From NCBI GenBank assembly GCA_030737875.1, contig CM060918.1, positions 769,476,552 to 769,540,551 on the forward strand: a stretch of 64,000 bases of DNA, given 5' to 3'. The DNA comes from Allium sativum. Taxonomy: Eukaryota; Streptophyta; Magnoliopsida; Asparagales; Amaryllidaceae. The notes under the pieces were generated by a model that searched no databases, was not told the DNA's origin, and saw only the letters and a list, made by a program, of their open reading frames with translations. Position 1 is the first letter of the stretch. The number at the start of each line of letters is the position of its first letter. Positions 53,301-63,059 of the stretch are shown in pieces. The position numbers and the translations under genes were made by a program.

Positions 53301-53641
53301 ACCTGTTGGATGCAAGTGTTTTATGTATATTTCAACCATATGGACATAGTTAGATAGTAGAGTTTTATGTATGTACCAAATAAACAACAAAGTTGACTCT
53401 GAAATTTTCCAAAAAACATGCACTGTGATAAGTTAAAGGGAGCAACTAAGGAAAAGATGACGATGTATCAAAATAGTCAGAAGCAACAAAGGAAAAGATG
53501 GTAGTGCATGATATGAGACTTTATCAATTAAGTCGTAGATTTGCTTCATATAAGACTGCCTCTCAGAAAATACTTTGTGATGGTGGGTGCTTGAAGTTCA
53601 TAGTAATGCACCACTAGTTAACGGTGAAGGACCAAATCCAT

Positions 53642-53714
53642 CGACTCTACTGGGGATCGAACCCAGAATCTCTGGTTTCGTAGACCAGCGCCTTATCCAT
53701 TGGGCCACAGAGTC
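53642..53714 (-). tRNA. tRNA-Arg(ACG), best-preserved copy
   Basis: It differs from the array consensus at one base, which turns the G7-C66 acceptor pair into a G-T wobble. All other stem pairs are Watson-Crick. A box TGGCCCAATGG, B box GGTTCGATCCC, anticodon loop CTACGAA and the G discriminator are intact. Upstream are CAA at -8 to -6 and a TATA-like stretch near -30 to -18. No T4 terminator lies close downstream. It could decode CGU/CGC/CGA arginine codons after A34-to-inosine editing if transcribed. Function is not shown. Confidence 0.8.
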
Positions 53715-53745
53715 AGCGGTTGGATGGTAGATTTTTATGTATATT
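53715..53745 (-). promoter_or_regulatory. Plant-type tRNA upstream element (TATA-like plus CAA), representative
   Basis: Directly upstream of the best tRNA copy on the minus strand, CAA sits at -8 to -6 (plus-strand 53720-53722) and an A/T-only TATA-like stretch at about -31 to -18 (53732-53745). Plant nuclear tRNA genes commonly carry a TATA-like region near -30 and CAA triplets near the start site, in addition to the internal A and B boxes. The same arrangement recurs in most units of the array, with a second TATA-like/CAA copy 43 bp further upstream. That it drives transcription is inference. Confidence 0.55.
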
Positions 53746-55799
53746 CCTACCATATGGACATAGTTGGATAGTAGAGTATTATGCTTGTACCAAATAAACC
53801 ACAAAGTTGGCTCTGGAATTTTCCAAAATCGTGCATTATGACCAGTTAAAGAGGCAACAAAGGAAAAGTTGATGATGTATCAAAATAGTCAGTAGCAACA
53901 AAGGAAAAGATGATAGTGCCTAATATAACACTTTATCAATTAAGCTGTAGATTTGATTCATAAAAGACTATAGCTCACAAAATACTTCTGATGGTGGGTG
54001 CTTGAAGTTAATGGTAATGCACCCCCAGTTAACAGTGAAGAACCAAATCCATCGACTCTGTTGGGGATTGAACCCAGATTCTCTTGTTTCGTACACCAGC
54101 GCCTTATCCATTGGGCCAAAGAGTCACATGTTGCATGGTATAGTTGTATGTATATTCCAACCATATGGACATGGTTGGATTCTAGAGTTTTATGAATGGA
54201 CCAAATAAACAACAAGGTTACCCCTGAAATTTTCCAAAAAACATGCACTGTGATAAGTAAATGGGAGAAACAAAGGGAAAGATGATGATGTATGAAAATA
54301 GTCAGGAGCAACAAAGGAAAAGATAATTGTGCCTGCTATAAGACTTTATCAATTAAGCTGCAGATTTGCTTCATATAAGACTGCAGCTCACAAAATACTT
54401 TGTGATCGTGAGTGCTTGAAGTTAATGGCAATGTACCATTAGTTAACAGTGAAGAACCAAATCCATTGACTCTGTTGAGGATCGAACCAAGAATCTCTGT
54501 TTTCGTAGATCAGCGCCGTATCCATTGGGCCGTAGAGTCACCTGTTGGATGGTACAGTTTTATGTATATTCCAACCATATGGATATAGTTAGATAGTAAA
54601 GTTTTATGTATATACCAAATAAAAACAAAGTTGGCCATGAAAATTTCCAAAAACGTGCAGTGTGATAAGTTAAAGGGAGCAACAAAGGAAAATATGATGA
54701 TGTATCAAAATAGTCCGGAGAAACAAAGAAAAAGATGAGAGTGCCTGATACAAGATATGTCAATTAAGCTGCAGATTTGCTTCATATAAGAATGCAGCTC
54801 ACAAAATACGTTGTGATGTGGACAGAACCGAGAATCTCAGGTTTCATAGACCAGCGCTTTATCCATTGGGCCACAGAGTCATCTGTTAGATGGTAGAGTT
54901 TTATGAATATTCCAACCATATGGACATAGTTGGATAGTAGAGTTTTATGTATGTGCCAAATAAACAGCAAAGTTGGCTTTGAAATCTTCCAAAAAACATG
55001 CACTGTGATAAGTTAAAGGGGCAACAAAGGAAAAGATGATGATGTATCAAAATAGTCAGGAGCAACCAAGGCAAAGATGATTGAGCCTGATATAAGACTT
55101 TATCAATTAAGCTGCAAATTTGCTTCATATAAGACTGCAGCTCACAAAATACTTTGCGATGGTGGGTGGGTACTTGAAGTTAATGGTAATGCACCACCAG
55201 TTAACGGTGAAGGACCAAATCCATCGACTCTGTTCGGGATTGAACCCACAATCTCTAGATTCGTAGACCAACACCTTATCCATTGGGCCACAGAGTCACC
55301 TGTTGGATGGTAAAGCTTTATGTATATTCCAACCATATGGACATAGTTGGATAGTAGATTTTTATGTATGCATCAAATAAATAGCAAAGTTGGCTCTGAA
55401 ATTTCCTAAAAAACATGCACTGTGATAAGTAAAAGGGGGCATCAAAGGAAAATATGATGATGTATCAAAATAGTCAGGAGCAACAAAGGAAAAGATGATA
55501 GTGCCTTATATAAGGCTTTATCAATTAAGCTACAGATTTGCTTCATATAAGACTGCAGCTCACAAAAAACTTTGTGGTGGTGGGTGTTTGAAGCTAATGG
55601 TAATGCACCACCAGTTAATAGTGAAGGACCAAATCCACCGACTTTGCTGGGGATCGAACCCAGAATCTCTGGTTTCGTAGACCAGTCCCTTATCCATTGG
55701 GCCATAGAGTCACCTGTTGGATGGTAGAGTTTAAACTATATTCCAACCATATGGACATTATTAGATTGTAGAGTTTTATGTATGTACCAAACAAACAAC

Positions 55800-55804
55800 A
55801 AAGT
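55800..55804. other. Target-site duplication AAAGT, left copy
   Basis: Five satellite bases before the solo LTR, repeated at 60120-60124. Uninterrupted monomers read CAACAAAGTTGG here, so the duplication is unambiguous. Confidence 0.92.
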
Positions 55805-58800
55805 TGTAACAACCCATAATTTTCAGTATATTCAATTTTCAATTTAAAATAAATAAAATGGAATAATCTAGGGAAAATCAAATTTTGTTGATTACAATGT
55901 TAATTTTTGTTTGAATTAAGTATGAATAGATTTTTCCAAATTTCTTTTTATTTACAAATGTTGTAATTTGAGATATAATATTTAAATGATTAAATAAAAT
56001 TTAAGTTGGATAAGTAAAAAGTTGAAATTCAAATTTAAATTCAAATGATCAAAATTGGGAACTTAAAACTTGTGAAATCATTGTATAAAATTTATTTAAG
56101 TTGAAAAATTGATTTAAATAGAATTTTATAAATATTTAAATTTAAAATAAACAGTTAAATGAATATTTGAATATTTTATTAATTAATTAACTATGAAATT
56201 TAACAGTTTTGACAACTATCTCAGTATCCGACGAAACCAGTCTCATCGGAACAGGAATGGTGAATTTTGGTTAGATTTCAATTTGCGTTACAATCCGACT
56301 TACCATTTGATCGTACGGGAGAAAAAGAGAAAGGGAATCAGTGTAATAAGATAACTCTATGTTGACCATATTGGGCCTCCTATATCTATACAAATAAAAC
56401 CCAACTACCACCTCACCAACTAATTTCTCATTCACGTATATTTTCTATTTGCCGATATCTTTCTCCAATGGTAGAAACAAATTCTAAACCCTAGATCAGA
56501 AATAAAATTTCAAACTTTAATTTCAAATCTTCATAAACCCTAGCAAATTATATATCAAATCGAAGGCCTCGATGATACAAAGCTACGGGTGTTCTCAGTT
56601 TCGACATGCGGTGACTGGATTCGCCAAAAATCTCGGTCAAAGTACTGAATTTTCGAAATCCTAAAAGCAAAATTGAGTGTTTCGATTCTAGACTTCAATC
56701 GAAAGAATTAAGACATGGGTATTGTTCGGATTGTAGTCAGGAGTGCAGAAGTGGTGTTTGTTTGATCGAAAATGGTTGTGGGTGGCCAGAGTTTGAGAAT
56801 TAGGGTTCGAAAACCCGTTTGGTCATCTCGACGCCGACAACGTTGGAGGCCATCGGAGGTGGTGGGCCTGACACAGGTGGACGCGGTTCCCAAGGAGGGT
56901 CGGAATGGTGGTGGTAGGAGGCCTTTAGGGCGTTGGAATTGGGAGCTAGGGTTGGTCAAAATCGGACGGGCCATGGGTTTTTCCACCGTTAGCTTACTGT
57001 AGCGGAAAGAGGAAACGAGCGAGAGGGAGAAGCTGACGTGCCAGATCCGTATTGGGTGAGAGAATTTATTTTTTATTTTATATATTTAAATTTCAAATGC
57101 TAAAATGTTAATAACTTTCACATATCAACTCGGATTTGGACACGGTTGGGTGCGTTGGGATCGTGGCGGAATTGCGGACGATATGAGACTGATTTGGCTG
57201 CATTTGAAGACAGAAAATTTTGGGCTTTGGTTGGACGTCGGATCCACTAAGGACTCAAAGGTGAGTGATTTTCTCACTCATGAATAACTATTTTTTTCCC
57301 ATATTTATCAAATTAAATTGTGAAATAAGTTTGGTTGCATGGTTGTGTTTGGTTGATGATGGGTTGCTTAAAATTTGACATGCAAGTGTGTTGACATGCA
57401 AATGAAAGTCGATAACTAGTTATTTATATTTAATTTAAATTTCTAGTTAGAAAGCCCGACACTTGTTAACCAGTGAAATGATTTAATGTGTACCGTATGA
57501 ATAAATGGTTGTGATTAATGCTTTGGTTGTTTGATTTCTGAATGGATATTGATATTGCTATGTCCCATTTTTCAGTATATAGAGGCGTATGTTATTGTGA
57601 TGATTAATCCTAATTACCCTTGATATTACGGGCATCCAATAAACCCTAGATTAATCGATAGAAATAAATTAAGAACACAGAGTGAAATGATAAATCTCTG
57701 TGACCCTGGTTTGGATTGAAATGATAGATCCATCCCTGGAATATCGAGAAACTAAATTTAAAATCACTTGGCCATTGGATAGATAATTATATACAGACAT
57801 CGGTTGGTTAAATGATTTTTTAAAATACTCGAAATTTTATTAGATGGGATTTTTTTTATTTACAGGAAATGAATCGATGTTGATAAATTTTATATTTCCT
57901 TTAAACATGACTTGAATGTTAATGAATTGGGCAAGAGAATTTTTTCAAACAAACTGAGATTTGAAAAAAAAAGGATTTTTATATGCTTTGGAGTTTCCAA
58001 ATTTACGGTAGGGTGTTGAATTGAGAATTTCCATAGAAATGAGTTTGAAATGTAATTTATTTGAAGTTAAATGAAATTTCTTCGAATTTGGCATGAATAT
58101 GAATTTGAATCTATTAAATTGAACGGTTTATTTGATCAAGGTTGAAATGAGATATGGAATTAAATGAACTCCATTGAGACTTGAATATAGATTCAGTATT
58201 TGAAATTCGGAAGAATGGAACAATTTTAGTTTAAAATGTTATTTTCAAAAATTATATATATATACATACCTTGCTTGATTCCAAAATAAATTATTCCTTT
58301 CCTTCAAAATTATTTATTCAAACTTTAATCTATAAACTATTCCATTATAAAGCTATTTCCTTTATATTTTATTATTCAAACAATCTAGTAAATTTTTAAT
58401 TTATATAAATACATGATATTTTAAATTATCTTATTGTTTTTAATTATTATATTATATAGATATATGTATATATTTATTTTATATAAAGATTTTCTTATAA
58501 ACATTTATTTTCATTTGTATTTTTATGAATTGTAAATTTCTTTCGAATGGAAAGAGTTTGGATTTAATCCGTTGGGTCAATGGAGTTGGAATAAAGCTAT
58601 TTGAATATGAATTGATTTTTGAAATATTATATTATTATAACATAGGGATTCGAAATATATTCTAGTTTAGAATATAATTGGGTTTGGTATTTCCGATTAC
58701 AAATCGATTTTTGAAATGATTATGATGTTGATATGAAATATATTCTACTCGAATATGAATCGATTCTGAAATGTTGTATGATAATAATATATGGATATGA

Positions 58801-60119
58801 AATATATTCTAATTTGGAATATAATCGGGTTTGGTATGATTACGATATGTTGATATGAAAATTATATTCTTTTTTCAATATAAATTGGGTTCGAAGCAAA
58901 ACATGATATTTTGGATATAAAGCAAACCTTCGTGAAATGTAAAAACACCGACCGATGTGGAAAAATGTAAACGTTGGTTGTTAAAGAGGCCGAGTCGACA
59001 AGTGGCATACTCTCTATTAGTGTCGATACCACTTTAACAACTGTGAACGTTATGACGTATCCAGAATGAAATATGATGACTTGGAGGCGATTACTGGATT
59101 TGAAGAAAGAGAACGATGATGGAATAGCCTTGACCTTCGAGTCATAATTGAAATGACTAAAGCAGGAGCTATACCGTGACTAATTGAGGTAGCACCTCTA
59201 ATTGGACGCACTACTCCGATACTATTTCTATGACTATGACGATGACGAATTAGGGCTCTTTTTGATTTGGAAGTGTGTTCCGAGGTGGGCGGTAGTGGCT
59301 GCTATGCGTTACCACCGGTCCGGGAGTGCAATTGGTAGAATCCTACCCTGGGCATTGCCTCGAGTGCCTTGTCATATTTATCCATATCGAGCCTCATACG
59401 ATTTTGATTTAGCAATGCCTTCTATGGCGTGCCCTTTGATAACACCAGTACGGTGAATTTACGGTACTGTATAGACTGTTGATGCCTGTAAACGGCGTAA
59501 GGGTAATATGATAATCCCACATACGCTATTTTTATGATATTTACTTTACTGGATAGACATTATTGTAATAGCATATTATACTATGTATGTATTAGTTTAA
59601 CGGGTACTCGAGAGATGGAAAAATCCCGTAACGTCTCTTGAGTTACTGCACCCATGACACTGATGTTATTTCGTATTTTAATTTGACTAATGTGAGAATG
59701 ATTTAGTGATGATCCGAGTGTTTGTTGTGTTTTATTTTTATGCAATACACTCCGGTTAGCAGATGTTGCAGTTAGCGAAGATTTCCATAGCTTGGAGGAT
59801 GGAGACGAAAATTTGGTATATATTTGTTATATATATGTATTTCCGCTGCATTGTGTTTCCGCTGTCTTGTTATGTATATTTGTAAATGTGTAACTCTGAT
59901 AATCGTTGTATATTCTAGTCAATGTATATATCTCAATTGTTTTAAACTGATAGATATTTATTATATGTTGTCCTTCCGCTGTGAGATTCTGATATTTGTT
60001 TTTCTCTTCTTTCTTCTTTTTCTTATTTTCCCAATAACTGCCTGTGTTTGTGATTTGTTTGGGTCGACAAGTGTGGTCTATTGTCGATTTGAACAGTCAA
60101 AAAAATCCAGGTCGTTACA
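55805..60119 (+). mobile_element. Solo LTR of a Ty3/gypsy-type element (4315 bp)
   Basis: A single LTR begins TGTAACAACCC and ends GGTCGTTACA, flanked by AAAGT on both sides. There is no second LTR, primer site or polypurine tract, so the element's interior was probably lost by recombination between its two LTRs. A TATA-like run lies at about 56381-56390, followed by a pyrimidine-rich leader and CTAAACCCTAG-type sequence. GC-richer sequence at 56760-57050 gives open frames of up to 92 codons on opposite strands, with no recognisable domain. Near the right end CTTCCGCTGTGAG (59971-59983) matches a motif near the right end of the element 2 LTR (31608-31620), supporting a common family origin. 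Confidence 0.9.
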
Positions 60120-63059
60120 AAAGTTGGCCATGCGATTTTCCAAAAAATGTGCATTGTGTCAAGTTAAAGGGAGCAACGAAGGAAAAGATGAAGATGTAGC
60201 AAAATAGTCGGAAGCAACAAAGGAAAAGATAATAGTGCCTGATATAAGACTATCAATTAAGCTACAGATTTGCTTCATATAAGACTGCAGCTCGCAAAAT
60301 ACTTTGTGATGGTGGGTGCTTGAAGTTAATGGTAATGCTCCAACAGTTAGCAGCGAAGGACGAAATCCATCAACTTTGCTAGGTATCGAACCACGAAACG
60401 CTGATTTCGGATACCAGCGCCTTATCCATTGGGACACAGAGTCACCTGTTGGATGGAAGAGTTTTATGTATATTCCAACCATATGGACATAGTTGGATAG
60501 TAGAGTTTTATGTATGCACCAAATAAACAGCAAAGTTAGCCCTGAAATTTTCCACAAAACGTGCACTGTGATAAGTTAAATGGAGCAACAAAGGAAAAAT
60601 GGATGATGCATTAACAGAGTCAGGAGCAACAAAGGAAAGATGATAGTGCCCGATATAAAATTTTATCAATTAAGCAGCATACTTGCTTCATATATGACTG
60701 CAGCTCACAAAATACTTTGTGTTGGTGGGTACATGAAGTTAATGGTAATGCACTACCAGTTAACAATGAAGGACCAAATCCATCGGCTCTACTGGGGATC
60801 GAACCCAGAATCTCTAGTTTCGTAGACTAGCGCCTTATCCATTGGGCCACAGAGTCACCAGTTGGATGGTAGAGTTATATGTATATTTCAACCGTATGGA
60901 CATAGTTGGATAATAGAGTCTTATGTATGTACAAAATAAACAACACATTTGGCTCTGAAATTTTCCAAAAACATGCAGTGTGATAAGTTAAAGAGAGCAA
61001 CTAAGGAAAAGATGATGATGTATCAAAATTGTCAGAAGCAACAAAGGAAAAGATGATAGTGCCTGATATGATACTTTATCAAATAAGCTGTAGATTTGCT
61101 TCATATAAGACTGCCGCTCACAAAATACTTTGTGATGGTAGGTGCTTGAAGTTAGTGGCAATGCACCACCAGTTAACAGTGAAGGACCAAATGCATCGAC
61201 TCTGTTGGGGATCGAATCCAGTATCTCTTGTTTCATAGACCAGCACCTTATCCATTGGGCCACGGGGTAACCAATTGGATGGTAGAGTTTTATGTATATT
61301 CCAACCATATGGACATAGTTGGATTGTAGAGTTTTATGTATGTACCAAATAAACAACAAAGTTGGCTCTGAAATTTTGCAAAAAAACGTGCACTGTGATA
61401 AGTTAAATGTAGCAATAAAGGAAAAATGGATGATGCATCAACAAAGTCAGGAGCAACAAAGGAAAGATGACAGTGTCTGATATAATACTTTATCAATCAA
61501 GCTGCAGACTTGCTTCATATAAGACTGCAGCTCACAAAATACTTTATGTTGGTGGGTACATCAAATTAATGGTAATGCACCACCAGTTAACAATGAAGGA
61601 CCAAATCCATCGACTCTGCTGGGTATCGAACCCAGAATCTCTGATATCATAGACCAGCGCCTTATCCATCGGGCCGTAGAGTCACCAGTTAGATGGTAGA
61701 GTTTTATGTATATTTCAACCATATGGACATAGTTGGATAGTATAGTTTTATGTATGTACCAAATAAACAACAAAGTTGGCTATGAAATTTTCCAAAAAAA
61801 CGTGCATTGTGATAAGTTAAAGGGAGCAACTAAGGAAAAGATGATGACGTATCAAAATATTCAGAAGCAACAAAGGAAAATATGATAGTGCGTGATATGA
61901 GACTTTATCAATTAAGCTGTAGATTTGCTTCATATAAGACTACCGCTTACAAAATACTTTGTGATGGTGAGTGCTTGAAGTTAATGGTAATGCACCACCA
62001 TTAACAGTGAAGGACCAAATGCATCGACTCTACTAGAGATCGAACCCAGAATCTCTAGTTTCGTAGACCAGCGCCTTATCCATTGGGCCATAGAGTCATT
62101 AATTGGATAGTAGAGTTTTAGGTATATTCCAACCATATAGACATAGTAGGATAGTAGAGTTTTATGTATGTACCAAATAAAAAACAAAGTTGGCACTGGA
62201 ATTTCCCAAAAAACATGCACTGTGATAAGTTAAAGGGGAAACAAAGGAAAAATTGATGATGCTTTAAAATAGTCAGGAGCAACTAAGGAAAAGATGATAG
62301 TGCCTGATATAAGACTTTATCAATTAAGCTGCAGATTTGCTTCATAACGGACTGTAGCTCATAAAATACTTTTTGATGGTGGGTGCTTGAGGTTAATGGT
62401 AATGCGCCCCTAGTTAACAGTGAAGGACCAAATCCATCGACTCTGTTGGGGATCGAACCCAGATTCTCTGGTTTTGTAGACCAGCACCTTATCCATTGGG
62501 CATAGAGTCACCTGTTGGATGTTATATTTTTATGTATATTCCAACCATATGGACATGGTTGGACTGTAGAGTTTTATGTTTGCAACAAATAAACAACAAA
62601 GTTAGCGCTGAAAATTTCCAAAAAAACGTGTTGTGTGATAAGTTAAAGGGAGCAACAAAGGAAAAAATGATGATGTATCAAAATAGTCAGGAGAAACAAA
62701 GGAAAAGATGATAGTGCCTGATACAAGATTATATCAATTAAGCTGCATATTTGCTTTATATAAGACTGCAGCTCACAAAATACTTTGTGATGGGGATCAA
62801 ACCGAGAATCTCAGGTTTCGTAGACCAGCGCTTTATCCATTGGGCCACAGAGTCACCTGTTGGTTGGTAGAGTTTTATGTATATTCCAACCATATGGACA
62901 TAGTTGGATAGTAGAGTTTTATGTATGTCCCAAATAAACCGCAAAGTTGGCTATGAAATTTTTCAAAAAACATGCACTGTGATAAGTTAATGGGAGCAAT
63001 AAAGGGAAAGATGATGACGTATCAAAATAGGCGGGATCAACAAAGGAAAAGATGATAGT
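60120..63059 (-). repeat. tRNA-Arg(ACG) satellite array, segment C (7 units) and right edge
   Basis: tRNA-like left ends are 60371, 60784, 61197, 61611, 62025, 62438 (72 bp) and about 62792 (3' part lost). The unit pair 60784/61197 is repeated as 61611/62025 (827-828 bp apart), sharing GGTACAT-type and ATGCATCGAC markers. The run as a whole parallels 52813-54890 in segment B, ending in both cases with the same truncated tRNA. The satellite stops in mid-unit, just after GAAAAGATGATAGT at 63059. Confidence 0.92.
60784..60856 (-). tRNA. tRNA-Arg(ACG)-like, compensated anticodon stem
   Basis: The anticodon stem is CTAGT/ACTAG, a two-sided change that keeps pairing. D and T stems are intact. The acceptor has one mismatch (A2-C71) and one wobble. 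Anticodon ACG, B box intact. Confidence 0.68.

Larger units (their letters stand above)
31746..55804 (-). repeat. tRNA-Arg(ACG) satellite array, segment B (60 units)
   Basis: Same 414-bp unit as segment A; the first unit was split by element 2. Left ends of tRNA-like sequences: 31755, 32169, 32583, 32997, 33413, 33826, 34240, 34650, 35064, 35437 (92 bp), 35869, 36283, 36697, 37111, 37522, 37939, 38350, 38727, 38992, 39407, 39819, 40231, 40632, 41048, 41460 (67 bp), 41868, 42281, 42659, 43072, 43486, 43897, 44311, 44653, 45067, 45481, 45894, 46311, 46726, 47140, 47552, 47924, 48338, 48752, 49166, 49580, 49994, 50407, 50785, 51198, 51612, 52027, 52441, 52813, 53228, 53642, 54053, 54467, about 54821 (3' end lost), 55225 and 55639. 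Most spacings are 410-417 bp. Short units (372-378 bp, ending at 35437, 42659, 47924, 50785, 52813) have lost one CAACAAAGGAAAAGATGAT subrepeat. Larger deletions give 265 bp (38727-38992) and 342 bp (44311-44653). Confidence 0.95.

Noticed and set aside
56708..57002. Possible gene in the GC-richer part of the solo LTR
   Set aside because: Overlapping open frames exist on both strands, no domain is recognisable, and the stretch lies wholly inside an LTR with target duplications.
8800..63000. Dozens of recurrent open frames in the array (for example a 61-codon plus-strand frame starting at GATGATAGTGCC and 80-198-codon minus-strand frames containing an AQWIRRWSTKPEI-like stretch)
   Set aside because: They recur because the DNA repeats. 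The minus-strand core is the tRNA itself read as protein, and the plus-strand frame stops in the tRNA anticodon region. Frames are broken differently in each unit.
8376..63059. SINE family derived from tRNA-Arg
   Set aside because: The units are strictly tandem with a constant 414-bp period, and have no poly-A or T tail and no target duplication around each unit.
8376..63059. CRISPR-like or rDNA array
   Set aside because: Units are 414 bp with no short repeat-spacer pattern, and no rRNA sequence is present. The conserved core is a tRNA.
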